Of a DNA stretch of 64,000 bases, positions 52,091-63,144 are shown in pieces. This DNA is from Pseudomonadota bacterium (GTDB lineage Bacteria; Pseudomonadota; Alphaproteobacteria; Rhizobiales; Methylopilaceae): the NCBI GenBank assembly GCA_023388965.1, contig JAEWFF010000028.1, positions 1-64,000 of the forward strand, written 5' to 3'. Every line of letters starts with the position of its first letter. Position 1 is the first letter of the stretch. The translations under genes were made by a program, and so were the position numbers. The notes beneath the pieces are model-generated. The model saw nothing but the letters and a program-made list of their open reading frames with translations. It was not told the origin of the DNA and did not search any database.

Positions 52091-53142
52091 GATGAAACGG
52101 CTCCTACCGCGGGCGCATCCCGCGTACGGTCATAATCTTTCAGACCGTGCGTGATCTTTTCGAGAAGTTCGTAGCGGACCATGTCGTAGCCCACCTCCAC
52201 GGCGGAGGCGAAGCCCGCCGGATTGGTGCCGCCATGGCTCTTGATGACGACGCCGTTGACGCCGAGGAAAACGGCGCCGTTGGAATTGTTGGGGTCCATG
52301 CGCGCGCGCAACGCATCGAATGCGGGCTTGGCGAACAGATAGCCCAGTTTCGTGCGCCAGCTCGCGTTCATGGCATCGCGCAGGAAGACGGCGATCTGGC
52401 GCGCCGTGCCTTCGGCAGTCTTCAGCGCGATATTGCCGGTGAAGCCTTCGGTCACGACGACATCCACGGTGCCGAGGCCGATGTCGTTACCCTCGACAAA
52501 ACCGTGATAGGCAAGCTCGCCCTGATGCTCCTTCAGGATCGCGGCGGCAGCCTTGACCTCCTCGACGCCCTTCATCTCCTCGACGCCGACATTGAGAAGG
52601 CCGACCGTCGGCTTTTCGAGGCCGAAGACGATCTTGGCCATGGCGCCGCCCATGACGGCGAAATCGACAAGCTGGCGCGCATCGGCGCCGATGGTCGCGC
52701 CCATATCGAGCACGACGCTTTCGCCGCGCTGCGTCGGCCAGATGGCCGCGAGCGCCGGGCGCTCGACACCAGCCATGGTGCGCAGATGTATGGTCGCCAT
52801 CGCCATCAGCGCGCCGGTATTGCCGGCCGAAACCGCGACATCGGCCGCGCCTTCCTTCACCGCGTCGATGGCCAGCCACATGCTCGACACCTTGCGGCCG
52901 GCGCGCAGAGCCTGGCTCGGCTTGTCGTCCATGCGCACGGCGACATCGGTATGCACGATGGTGGAAACGGCTTTGAGCGCGGGATGCCTGTCGAGAAGCG
53001 GCGCGATCTCCGGCTCCTTGCCGAAGAAGGTGAACACGCTGTCCGGCCGCCGCTCGAATGCGACGGCGGCTCCCGGCACGACCACGGACGGACCGCGGTC
53101 GCCACCCATGGCATCAAGCGCAAATCGGACGGGTTTGGACAT
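52087..53142 (-). CDS. plsX: Phosphate acyltransferase PlsX
   Basis: A 351-residue enzyme making acyl-phosphate from acyl-ACP for phospholipid synthesis. It opens FALDAMGGDRGPSVVVPGA, contains ADVAVSAGNTGALMAMA and the GNIALKTAEG and NGVVIKSHGG motifs. The ATG at 53142 gives the family start. It is cotranscribed with fabH. Confidence 0.96.
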   Translation of the reverse strand: MSKPVRFALDAMGGDRGPSVVVPGAAVAFERRPDSVFTFFGKEPEIAPLLDRHPALKAVSTIVHTDVAVRMDDKPSQALRAGRKVSSMWLAIDAVKEGAADVAVSAGNTGALMAMATIHLRTMAGVERPALAAIWPTQRGESVVLDMGATIGADARQLVDFAVMGGAMAKIVFGLEKPTVGLLNVGVEEMKGVEEVKAAAAILKEHQGELAYHGFVEGNDIGLGTVDVVVTEGFTGNIALKTAEGTARQIAVFLRDAMNASWRTKLGYLFAKPAFDALRARMDPNNSNGAVFLGVNGVVIKSHGGTNPAGFASAVEVGYDMVRYELLEKITHGLKDYDRTRDAPAVGAVSS

Positions 53143-53284
53143 GAGGAAGATGGTTTTCCGATTGTCCGGGAGACCCGCAGGTTGGGGGGCCGGTCCGGAG
53201 CGGCGGGACAATAACGTTTGCCTACGCCCGCGCAACCCTGCCTTTCAAGAGGCCGGTAAAGAGCCAGCAAGTCTCCGGCAAAGG

Positions 53285-53815
53285 TCAGGTTTTCTTCTTC
53301 CCGGCCGCCGCGACAAGGGCGTCGAGCCCGGCGAAGGGACGATGGGTGCCCTCAGGCGACTCGCCTTCAGCCGGAGCCGCGACGCCCGGTTTGCGGGGAT
53401 GGGGGTCGAGGCCGAGCACCAGATATTCGGCCACCAGCGCCCCGAGATCCGCCGTGCCGTTGACCAGAAGGTCAGGCGCGTCGAGATCGGCCTCGTGCTC
53501 GCCGCCCGTCTCCGGGCCCTGCTCGTCGGCCGCGTAGCGGACATCGACCTCCTCGCGCACCTCGGAGGCGAAGGGCTCCAAAGTCACGACGCAGGCCTGG
53601 ACCACCTCGGCCGAAACCTCTCCCGTGACCGAGAGCCCTTCCCGGCCCCAGGGCTTGAGATCGAGCGCGGCTTCGAGGCGGCGGATTTCCGGCAGGCCGA
53701 ACGCCCGCGCCAGCGCGGCGCGCTCCTCCGGCGTGGCGACGAGCGACACCGTGCTGCCAGCCGAAGGCACGTCGGACACGGAATGAATGCGGCTGAACGG
53801 CAATTCGGAGGTCAT
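53285..53815 (-). CDS. YceD (DUF177) family protein
   Basis: A 176-residue protein of the DUF177 family, often linked to 23S rRNA or ribosomal large subunit assembly. Visible pattern: TGEVSAEVVQACVVTLEPFASEVREEVDVRY, then an acidic stretch and LGALVAEYLVLGLDPHPRKPG. The usual downstream rpmF is not here. Begins 4 bases into the next gene's stop. Confidence 0.88.
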   Translation of the reverse strand: MTSELPFSRIHSVSDVPSAGSTVSLVATPEERAALARAFGLPEIRRLEAALDLKPWGREGLSVTGEVSAEVVQACVVTLEPFASEVREEVDVRYAADEQGPETGGEHEADLDAPDLLVNGTADLGALVAEYLVLGLDPHPRKPGVAAPAEGESPEGTHRPFAGLDALVAAAGKKKT

Positions 53816-54351
53816 GCTGCCTGCCCTTCCGGCGTCGGGAATACCGGCCCGCCGCCGACCAGATCCTGCGTCGGCTGCGCGGCGAGCGCGGCTATGGCCT
53901 GATGGATATAGGTCGCGAGCGCAGATGCGTCCTCGGCACGGCCTTCGCCGGCGAACACATTGCGGCGCACGGCCTCGGCCAGCGCGTCCCCACCCTCGTC
54001 CAGCGCGGTGTCATAGGCGCTGGCGCGGCCATAGAAGGCCTGCGCCATCTTCTTGATTTTCTTGGGGACGCTCAGATCACCGACGCCCATTTCCCGCAGG
54101 GAGGTGTCCATGTCGTCGAACATCAGGTCGATGACCTTCCGCGCGATCTCGCGGGCCGGTTCATCCTCGCCGTTGAGCCGCCGCATATAGAGCCATGCGT
54201 GCAGCATCAGCATGTCGTAGCGGCCTTCCAGGGTGTCCGGCACGCCGAGGCCGGCATAAAAGACGGGCTGCCGCGCCTGCGCCACGATCCCGGAATAGAT
54301 CGGCAGGACACGCGCTTCGTCCTTGCGGGATCGCCACAGGCCGAAAATCAT
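53812..54351 (-). CDS. Ubiquinol-cytochrome c chaperone family protein
   Basis: A 179-residue protein (FGLWRSRKDEARVLPIYSGIVAQARQPVFYAGLGVPDTLEGRYDMLMLHAWLYMRRL…) of the Cbp3/UQCC1-like family that assists cytochrome b assembly into the bc1 complex. The ATG at 54351 has GGGGAGAG upstream. It overlaps the YceD gene by four bases and diverges from bamE. Confidence 0.88.
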   Translation of the reverse strand: MIFGLWRSRKDEARVLPIYSGIVAQARQPVFYAGLGVPDTLEGRYDMLMLHAWLYMRRLNGEDEPAREIARKVIDLMFDDMDTSLREMGVGDLSVPKKIKKMAQAFYGRASAYDTALDEGGDALAEAVRRNVFAGEGRAEDASALATYIHQAIAALAAQPTQDLVGGGPVFPTPEGQAA

Positions 54352-54454
54352 CAAACTCTCCCCGGCGCCGTTGCACGCGCCGCCGTGGCGGGTTAGGCCA
54401 TGGCGCCTTCGGGAGCAAGCCCGGGGCCACGAAGGCGCTGAAGAGAGGTTGGGG

Positions 54455-54901
54455 ATGGTTCGTCTGGTATCGCTGCGCCGCGCCGCGCTTCCCGCTTTCG
54501 TTGCCTTGGCCGCGCTCGGCCTGTCGGCATGCGGAAGCATTTCGGAGACCCGCACGCAGGGCCAGGACGTTCCCGAAACCTCGCTCGACCAGATTCCGAT
54601 CGGCTCCAGCCAGGAACAGGTCTCGGTCGTGCTCGGCACGCCCTCGACCACCGCCACCGTCCACGGCGATGTCTGGTACTACATCTCGCAGACGCAATAC
54701 CGCGCCATGCGCTTCATGAAGCCGGAAGTCACCGACCGCCGTATCGTCGCGATCTATTTCGACAAGGACCGCCGCGTCGCGCGCATCGCCAATTACGGCA
54801 TCCAGGACGGCGCGGTGTTCGACTTCATCAGCCGCAAGACGCCGGCCATCGGCGTCGAAAAGACCCTGCTGCAGCAGATGCTGGGCCTGATCTCGTTCTG
54901 A
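54455..54901 (+). CDS. bamE: Outer membrane assembly lipoprotein BamE
   Basis: A 148-residue lipoprotein of the SmpA/OmlA family and part of the Bam complex for outer-membrane protein insertion. The lipobox is GLSACG. The fold follows with LDQIPIGSSQEQVSVVLGTPSTTATVHGDVWYYISQ, the BamE pattern. The ATG at 54455 has AGAGAGG upstream. It ends four bases before the convergent gntR-type gene. Confidence 0.93.
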   Translation: MVRLVSLRRAALPAFVALAALGLSACGSISETRTQGQDVPETSLDQIPIGSSQEQVSVVLGTPSTTATVHGDVWYYISQTQYRAMRFMKPEVTDRRIVAIYFDKDRRVARIANYGIQDGAVFDFISRKTPAIGVEKTLLQQMLGLISF

Positions 54902-54905
54902 TCGT

Positions 54906-55571
54906 TCAGACGGTCTCGGAGGACTGGCGCTCCGCCGCGCGGAAACGCTGGCGCGCGACGCCGACATGGCGGCGCATCAGAAGCTCGGCGAGCTCCCCGT
55001 CCCGATTCTGTATGGCTTCGAGAATCCGCTCGTGATCGCTGTGCGATTTGCGCTGGCCGGGTATGGACCAGGTCTTGTAGCGGCACAGGCGGATCAGCGA
55101 ATAAAGATCGCCGCACAGCAATTTCTGCAGGCGACTCGAACCGCTCACCAGCGCGATGCGGAAGTGAAAATCGTCGCGCTCGATCCCCTGCGCGTAATCG
55201 GTATCGTCATTACTCTTGCTGCGAACCCGCTGCCGTTCGAGAAGATCGGCAAGCTCCGCGAATTCGGCATCGCTGCCCCGCTCCGCCGCAAGGCGCGCCG
55301 CAAGCCCTTCCAGCGAACCGCGCACTTCGTAAAGTTCGACCAGATCGTCCTCGCTCAGCGACACAACACGCACGCCTGAACGTGCCGTACGCACAACGAG
55401 CGAGCGCCCTTCGAGTCGGCGCAGCGCCTCGCGCAGCGGCCCCCGGCTGACGCCGAGGCGGGCCGCCAGCATTTCCTCGCCAAGTTTTGCGCCCATCGGC
55501 AACCGGCCGCTGACGATGTCGGCCTCAAGGAGGTCGAAAGCCCGGTCTGCCTGGGTCCTGTTATCCAGCAT
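54906..55571 (-). CDS. GntR/FCD transcriptional regulator
   Basis: A 221-residue regulator with an N-terminal winged helix (DIVSGRLPMGAKLGEEMLAARLGVSRGPLREALRRLEGRSLVV) and a C-terminal FCD all-helical ligand/metal-binding domain (ELYEVRGSLEGLAARLAAERG…FHFRIALVSGS…HSDHERILEAI). Its position, divergent from the TTT transporter operon, suggests it controls that operon. Likely ligand is the transported acid or a derivative. Confidence 0.93.
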   Translation of the reverse strand: MLDNRTQADRAFDLLEADIVSGRLPMGAKLGEEMLAARLGVSRGPLREALRRLEGRSLVVRTARSGVRVVSLSEDDLVELYEVRGSLEGLAARLAAERGSDAEFAELADLLERQRVRSKSNDDTDYAQGIERDDFHFRIALVSGSSRLQKLLCGDLYSLIRLCRYKTWSIPGQRKSHSDHERILEAIQNRDGELAELLMRRHVGVARQRFRAAERQSSETV

Positions 55572-55580
55572 TGTCTACAA
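55571..55580. promoter_or_regulatory. GntR operator candidate 1
   Basis: TTGTCTACAA (TTGT-N2-ACAA) lies at the start codon of the gntR-type gene, sharing base 55571. Its match to the site at 55633 suggests a two-site operator for autoregulation. Confidence 0.6.
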
Positions 55581-55632
55581 CCTCTGGCGAGTTAGCCTAT
55601 CTTGGCATTATAAAGCGCGATATGTGACTGTA

Positions 55633-55642
55633 TTGTTGACAA
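55633..55642. promoter_or_regulatory. GntR operator candidate 2
   Basis: TTGTTGACAA (TTGT-N2-ACAA) is 62 bases from the first site and upstream of the TTT operon. FCD-type GntR regulators commonly bind such inverted repeats. Confidence 0.6.
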
Positions 55643-55725
55643 TCACATCACGCGAATGAATTATGAATTCAATCGCCCGACATTGCGAATGTCCGGGGCG
55701 AGACGAGGAAAACCGGGAGGAAAGA

Positions 55726-56706
55726 ATGAAGTTTCACCGAAAGGGCCTGATCGCCCTGGCGTCCGGCGCCATGTTCGCTCTGGCGGGCTCCGCTCTGGCC
55801 AAGGATGCTGCCTATCCCGACTACCCGCACAAGACGGTCACGCTCATCACCAGTTCAGGCCCGGGCGGCGGCGGCGACGTCTTCCTGCGCAATCTGGTGA
55901 AAACGCTCGGCCCGAAATGGGGCATCAATTTCGTCGTCGAGAACGTGCCCGGCGCCGGCGGCGCCAATGCCATGCAGCGCATTATCGACGGCCCGGCCGA
56001 CGGCTCCCTGCTCTACGGCGTCTCGACGCAGCATGTCGTCGTTTCCGTTCTCAGCAATCCGCCGGTGTCCTACACGGACATGCAGCCGGTCGCGAACGTG
56101 CTGTTCGACGCGCCGGTCTTCTATGTCCGCGCCGACAGCCCCTTCAAGGATCTGAAGGACCTGCTCGCCTTCGCGAAGGAAAATCCGGGCAAGCTGAAAT
56201 TCGGCGCCGGCTCGGCGGCTTCGATCGACCGCATGGTCGTCGAGACGCTCAAGGTGAAATCGGGCCTGGACTTCGTCATCGCCACGCATGACAGCGGCGG
56301 CCAGCTGATGCTGAACGTGCTCGGCGGCTCGGTCGATGCCGGCTCCGGCGACGCGCAGGAAGTCGAGGCGCAGGTCGCCGCCGGCAAGCTGCGCATCATC
56401 GCGGCCGTGATGGACGACCGGATCGAGAACTATCCCGATGTACCGACCGCCAAGGAACAGGGCGCGGACGTCTCGGCCATCGGCTGGCGCGGTTTCGTTG
56501 CCAAGAAGGGCACGCCTCCGGAAATCATCGAGGCGTGGGAGAAGGCCGCACAGCTCGTGCTTGAAGACCCCGAGTACAAGGAGTTCTACACCAAGAACAA
56601 CGGCATCCCGGCCTATCTGTCGTCGAAGGACTACGACGAGCTGACGAACAAGTTCGCGGCCGATCTCGAGGCCTTCTTCACCGAAGTCGGCATCATCAAG
56701 AAGTAA
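55726..56706 (+). CDS. tctC: TTT-family substrate-binding protein (Bug/TctC)
   Basis: A 326-residue periplasmic binding protein. The signal peptide is residues 1-25 (…FALAGSALA). The mature part matches Bug/TctC: YPHKTVTLITSSGPGGGGDVFLRNL, VENVPGAGGANAMQRI and LLAFAKENPGKLKFGAGSAAS. It captures a carboxylic acid and delivers it to TctAB; the ligand is unknown. GGGAGG lies upstream of the ATG at 55726. Confidence 0.93.
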   Translation: MKFHRKGLIALASGAMFALAGSALAKDAAYPDYPHKTVTLITSSGPGGGGDVFLRNLVKTLGPKWGINFVVENVPGAGGANAMQRIIDGPADGSLLYGVSTQHVVVSVLSNPPVSYTDMQPVANVLFDAPVFYVRADSPFKDLKDLLAFAKENPGKLKFGAGSAASIDRMVVETLKVKSGLDFVIATHDSGGQLMLNVLGGSVDAGSGDAQEVEAQVAAGKLRIIAAVMDDRIENYPDVPTAKEQGADVSAIGWRGFVAKKGTPPEIIEAWEKAAQLVLEDPEYKEFYTKNNGIPAYLSSKDYDELTNKFAADLEAFFTEVGIIKK

Positions 56707-56734
56707 CCACATACGTATAGAGGAGCTGACGGCC

Positions 56735-57226
56735 ATGAACCGAGATGTCGTTTCCGGTCTGGTTCTGTTCGGTATCGCCGCGGCCTATTATTACGGGGCC
56801 GCAATCCTTCCGGCGAGTATTCTGGACACGGCCGTCAGTTCCTCGACCTTCCCGAAGATGATCGGCGGCGCGGGAATGATCCTGTCGGCAATCCTTGTCG
56901 TGCAGGGCGTCAGGCAGATGCGCGCCGCAGACGCGGCCGCCGGGCAATCCGTCAGCCCGGAGGAATGGCTGCGCCATCGCAAGGCGCTCGGCCTGCTGCT
57001 GATCGCCAGCGGATATCTCATCGTCCTCGAATTCCTCGGCTACATCATCGCCCTGCTCGCGCTGATCCCTGCTGTCGCGGTCTATCACGGCGTACGGCCG
57101 AGCAAGACCCTTGCCATCGTCACCGTGGCCGGCGGGGTGCTGTTCTGGCTCTTCTTCGTCAAGCTGCTCGGCATCCACATGCCGCCCGGCCAGTTGTGGC
57201 GCGCCGTGGGCCTCGTGCCGTCCTGA
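56735..57226 (+). CDS. tctB: TTT small membrane subunit TctB
   Basis: A 163-residue protein with four membrane helices (VSGLVLFGIAAAYYYGA, MIGGAGMILSAILVVQGV, ALGLLLIASGYLIVLEFLG and IVTVAGGVLFWLFFVKLLG). It is the small permease subunit. AGGAG precedes the ATG. Confidence 0.92.
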   Translation: MNRDVVSGLVLFGIAAAYYYGAAILPASILDTAVSSSTFPKMIGGAGMILSAILVVQGVRQMRAADAAAGQSVSPEEWLRHRKALGLLLIASGYLIVLEFLGYIIALLALIPAVAVYHGVRPSKTLAIVTVAGGVLFWLFFVKLLGIHMPPGQLWRAVGLVPS

Positions 57227-57272
57227 TCCGACCCCGCCCGACAATTTTCTCATTCAATCGGCAGACCCGACC

Positions 57273-58787
57273 ATGTCCGGATTTGAAATTGCCATTACGA
57301 CACTGACGACGACGCCCGCGATCCTGTTCGCGATGCTCGGCGTGGCCTGGGGCATCATCGGCGGCGCCCTGCCCGGGATTTCAGCGTCGATCACCATGGC
57401 GCTGCTCCTGCCCTTCACGTTCGGCATGGACCCGACAATGGCGATCATCATGCTCGCCTCGACCTATGTCGGGGCCGAATATGGCGGCTCGATCCCGGCG
57501 ATCCTCATACGTACGCCCGGCACCAGCGCGGCGGTCACGACCGCCATCGAAGGCTATCAGATGCACCGCCAGGGCAAGGGTGACGAAGCCCTCGGCATCT
57601 CGCTGATCTGCGGCACGATCGGCGGCCTGATCGGCATGATCCTGCTCGTGATGCTGATGGAGCCGCTGACGCACATATCGCTGCTGTTCTCGGCGCCCGC
57701 TTATTTCGCGCTCGGGATTTTCGGCATCAGCGTGCTCTCCTCGCTGTCCGAAGGGTCTGTGGTCAAAGGCTTTCTTGCAGCCCTTATCGGCGTTGCCATC
57801 TCGACGATCGGCCTCGATCCCCTATCCGGACTTTCCCGCTACACGTTCAACAATGTGCATCTTCTCGGCGGCATCGAACCGGTGCTGGTGATGATCGGCG
57901 TGTTCGCCATTACCGAGATGATGGTGCAGGCGGGCGAGCCCGATTGGGCAAAGACCGCCACGCGGCTGCGCATCAAGCTGCCCTCGCTGAAACTGTGGAA
58001 GCGGCTGTGGTTTCCGACGACATTGGGCTCCGGCCTCGGCGGCGTCGAAGGCGTCATTCCCGGCGCCGGCGCGACAGTGGCCTCCTTCCTCGCCTACAAC
58101 GAGGCCCGCCGCTGGTCGAAGAAGCCGGAAGAATTCGGCCATGGCTCGCCCGAGGGCGTGGCCGCGCCGGAAGCGGCGAACAACACGGTTGCCGCCACCG
58201 CGCTCGTACCGACGCTCGCCTTCGGCATTCCCGGCTCGGGCTCCATGGCGGTTCTTTTGGGCGGGCTTATCCTGCACGGCCTGGAGCCGGGCCCGCTTCT
58301 CATCGAGAAGAATCCGGAGTTCGTGTACGGACTGTTCGGCGGCCTGTTCGTCGCCAACTTTTCGCAGATCATGCTCGGCTTCCTGCTGCTGCCGCCCTGC
58401 ATCTGGCTCGTGAACCAGAAGAAGGGCTATCTCGCGGCCGGCGTCTTCGCGCTCGTCTTCTCGGGAATCTACTCGATCAATTCGAGCGTCTTCGACCTCG
58501 TTATCGTACTGGCGACCGGCGCGCTCGGCTATCTGATGAAGCTCGGCGGCTTTCCGCTCCTGCCGATGGTTCTGGGCCTCGTTCTCGGCAGCATGATCGA
58601 GCGTAACTACCGCCGCGCGGTCGAACTGAGCTATGGCGACAATTCGATCTTCTTCCAGGACACCACCGCGGCCGTGCTGATCACGCTCGCCGTCCTGTTT
58701 TTCGTCGGATCGACCGTTTCGGAAATCCGCAAGAACCGCCGCGCTCGCGCGGAAGCCTCCAACCTTTCCTCCTCCCAGACAAGGTAA
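57273..58787 (+). CDS. tctA: TTT large membrane subunit TctA
   Basis: A 504-residue, about 12-helix permease. Family motifs: LGVAWGIIGGALPGISASITMALLLPFTFGMDP near the start, AEYGGSIPAILIRTPGTSAAVTTAIEG, and LGGVEGVIPGAGATVASFLAYNEARRWSKKPEEFGHGSPEGVAAPEAANNTVA. It moves a tricarboxylate-like solute with a Na+ or H+ gradient. ATG at 57273 chosen; 46 bases after tctB. Confidence 0.94.
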   Translation: MSGFEIAITTLTTTPAILFAMLGVAWGIIGGALPGISASITMALLLPFTFGMDPTMAIIMLASTYVGAEYGGSIPAILIRTPGTSAAVTTAIEGYQMHRQGKGDEALGISLICGTIGGLIGMILLVMLMEPLTHISLLFSAPAYFALGIFGISVLSSLSEGSVVKGFLAALIGVAISTIGLDPLSGLSRYTFNNVHLLGGIEPVLVMIGVFAITEMMVQAGEPDWAKTATRLRIKLPSLKLWKRLWFPTTLGSGLGGVEGVIPGAGATVASFLAYNEARRWSKKPEEFGHGSPEGVAAPEAANNTVAATALVPTLAFGIPGSGSMAVLLGGLILHGLEPGPLLIEKNPEFVYGLFGGLFVANFSQIMLGFLLLPPCIWLVNQKKGYLAAGVFALVFSGIYSINSSVFDLVIVLATGALGYLMKLGGFPLLPMVLGLVLGSMIERNYRRAVELSYGDNSIFFQDTTAAVLITLAVLFFVGSTVSEIRKNRRARAEASNLSSSQTR

Positions 58788-58792
58788 CACTC

Positions 58793-59608
58793 ATGTCTTC
58801 CAATCTCAGAGAGCGCATCGGCATCGATCTCGGCCAGCGTAACAAGATCGAGGACGGCCTCGCCGCCGCCGTCGAGCATGACGTCAAATATCTCGACCTG
58901 AAGATCGACGTTGCGCCGAACGCCATCGAAACGCTGACGCCGGAGCGGATCAAGGGCATCCGCGAAATCTGCGACAAGCACGACATCCATGTCGGCGTGC
59001 ATACGATGTCGGCGGTCAACATGGCGGAAGTCGCGCCGCATGTCCGCGACGGCGTCGACCGCTATCTGCTCGGCCATATGGACGCCTGCAAGAAGCTCGG
59101 CGGCGAATGGATGGTCATCCATGCCGGTTATCACTTCACGTCCGATGTGAAGATGCGCATGGAAGCGGGCCTCGAGCGCATCCAGCGCCTTGTCGACCAT
59201 GCCGAAAAGATCGACCTCACCCTTCTGCTCGAAAACATGAACTGGGAGCCGGACGACGCCGAGGTCCATTACCTCGCCCACAATGTCGAGGAGACCCGAT
59301 ATTATTTCGACCGGCTGGACTCGCCGAAGCTGCGCTGGGCGTTCACCGCCAACCACGCCCATATCGTCGAGGACGGCGTGGATGCCTTCCTCGAAGCCTT
59401 CGACATCAGGCGCTGCGACGAGGTTCGCCTCGCCGATTGCTGGCGCAACGGCAAGGAAGAGCATCTTCTTCCCGGCCAGGGCGATTTCGACTTCGCCGGC
59501 TTGTTCAAAAGACTCGATGAACTCGGTTTCGAAGGGCATTATATGAATGCCTTCGGCACGCTGCAGGACATGATTGACGGCCGCGAGACCCTCGCGAAAC
59601 TCGGCTGA
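58793..59608 (+). CDS. TIM-barrel sugar isomerase/epimerase-like protein
   Basis: A 271-residue protein of the xylose isomerase-like TIM barrel family. Putative metal ligands are seen in VIHAGYHF (His), LLLENMNWE (Glu), and HLLPGQGDFDF. Where the family usually has Asp before His (D-x-G-H) the sequence is WAFTANHAH, and the usual final Glu is replaced in GHYMNAF. So the enzyme may bind metal differently or be altered. It starts five bases after tctA, and the substrate is probably the compound TctABC imports. Confidence 0.75.
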   Translation: MSSNLRERIGIDLGQRNKIEDGLAAAVEHDVKYLDLKIDVAPNAIETLTPERIKGIREICDKHDIHVGVHTMSAVNMAEVAPHVRDGVDRYLLGHMDACKKLGGEWMVIHAGYHFTSDVKMRMEAGLERIQRLVDHAEKIDLTLLLENMNWEPDDAEVHYLAHNVEETRYYFDRLDSPKLRWAFTANHAHIVEDGVDAFLEAFDIRRCDEVRLADCWRNGKEEHLLPGQGDFDFAGLFKRLDELGFEGHYMNAFGTLQDMIDGRETLAKLG

Positions 59609-59670
59609 ACCCCAGCAGGACGAACAGACATCATCCGGGCGGCCGGCGGGTCGCCCAGACTCTTGACTAT

Positions 59671-59705
59671 CCGGGCGGCCAGCGGGCCGCCCGGCATATT
59701 TTTGG
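59671..59705 (+). terminator. Candidate terminator of the TTT operon
   Basis: CCGGGCGGCC-AGCG-GGCCGCCCGG is a perfect 10-bp stem followed by CATATTTTT. A near-copy (59634-59656) lies just before it. Confidence 0.7.
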
Positions 59706-59711
59706 AACACT

Positions 59712-60827
59712 ATGACAAAAGCGTCCTTTCTCACCGGATCCCTGAACACTCTTGTCGGGCTGGTTGTAGGAACGGCGGGCGGCGCACTTTTCTACTTTCT
59801 GCATGCCCCCCTGCCCTGGACGCTCGGCTCGCTCTTCTTCACCGCCGTGATGGCGCTGTGCGGCGGCACCTGGTTCCTGCCCCGCTTTGCCTGGTCGATC
59901 GCCCGCCCGCTGGTCGGCGTTCTGGCCGGCGCCGCCTTCACACTGCCCGTCGTGATGTCGCTGCTCGACTGGTGGGACACGATATTGGCGCTCGTGATCT
60001 ATTCGGTCACGGTCACGTTCATCGGATGGATGTTCTTCCGCAACGTCGCCAAATATGACGACATCACCTCCTTCTTCGCCTCGGCGCCCGGCGGCCTCGG
60101 AGAACTGACCCTTCTCGGCGGCACTCTGGGCGGCAGCGTGCGCACGCTCGTGCTCATCCACGCCGTACGCATCGTGCTGATGGTGTTCACGGTGCCCATC
60201 GCGGTCCAGCTTTTCCTTCTGCCCGAAGGCGCGAGCATCCGCACCATCGCCTCCAATGCCGGCGCGCTGTCGCTCATGGACTGGGCCGTCCTGTCGGCCT
60301 GCGGCATTGTCGGGTTCTTTCTCGGGCGGCCCTTGAGAACCTTCGGCGGGGTGATGCTCATCCCCATGATCCTCAGCGCGGCGGTCCATATCGCCGGCAT
60401 CACGCATGCTTCGCCGCCCGCATGGATCGTCGCGGGCATGCAGGTGCTGATCGGCTCGATCACGGGCTCGCGCTTTGCCGGCATCACGCTCGCCGAAATG
60501 CGCAGCATGGCTGGATACGCCGTGGCCTGGGCGATCTTCCTGCTGGTGACGGCGATGTTCGCGGCGTGGGTATGCAGCCTGTTCATGGACGAGCCGCTGC
60601 TGGCGCTCGTGCTTGCCTTCACCCCGGGCGGCATCGTGGAGATCACGGTGATTGCCTACGCGCTCGGCCTGCATGTGGCGTTCATCGTCACCACGCAGCT
60701 CTGCCGCGTGACGCTCGTTCTCCTGACGACGCCGACTCTGTTCAAGCTGCTGCCGAACCCGCGCCTTCCGGGCGAGCCGGACGACACGCCGTCACCGCCC
60801 AAGGCGGATAAACCCGAGGCGAAATAA
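59712..60827 (+). CDS. AbrB family membrane protein
   Basis: A 371-residue, ten-or-more-helix membrane protein of the AbrB/'putative ammonia monooxygenase' family (PF05145). Visible repeats: LGSLFFTAVMALCGG…WSIARPLVGVLAGAAF and SFFASAPGGLGELTLLGGTLGGSVRTLVLIHAVRIVLMVF, the latter mirrored by TPGGIVEITVIAYALGLHVAFIVTTQLCRVTLV. Despite the name it is likely a transporter, not a regulator. It follows the TIM-barrel gene after a terminator-like hairpin, so coregulation with the TTT operon is possible but uncertain. Confidence 0.8.
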   Translation: MTKASFLTGSLNTLVGLVVGTAGGALFYFLHAPLPWTLGSLFFTAVMALCGGTWFLPRFAWSIARPLVGVLAGAAFTLPVVMSLLDWWDTILALVIYSVTVTFIGWMFFRNVAKYDDITSFFASAPGGLGELTLLGGTLGGSVRTLVLIHAVRIVLMVFTVPIAVQLFLLPEGASIRTIASNAGALSLMDWAVLSACGIVGFFLGRPLRTFGGVMLIPMILSAAVHIAGITHASPPAWIVAGMQVLIGSITGSRFAGITLAEMRSMAGYAVAWAIFLLVTAMFAAWVCSLFMDEPLLALVLAFTPGGIVEITVIAYALGLHVAFIVTTQLCRVTLVLLTTPTLFKLLPNPRLPGEPDDTPSPPKADKPEAK

Positions 60828-60828
60828 A

Positions 60829-60854
60829 AAAAGCCCCGCCGGAGCGGGGCTTTT
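60829..60854. terminator. Bidirectional terminator
   Basis: AAAAGCCCCGCC-GGA-GCGGGGCTTTT stem with T/A tracts on both sides between the AbrB-family and hppA genes. Confidence 0.9.
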
Positions 60855-60876
60855 CTTTTCGTAGGTCTGCTATCGC

Positions 60877-63000
<2,124 letters not shown>

Positions 63001-63144
63001 AGGTTGCCCTCGCGTTTCGGAGCTGAGCGCTCCACTCCCCAATTCATTCGGTTTGCTTGATTTTTTAGCCCCGACCCCGAATCCGCCGGGCGGCGCGAAG
63101 CTTGACATGTCAAGGCAAGGGCCGCAATCGGGGGCCGCAAAGGC

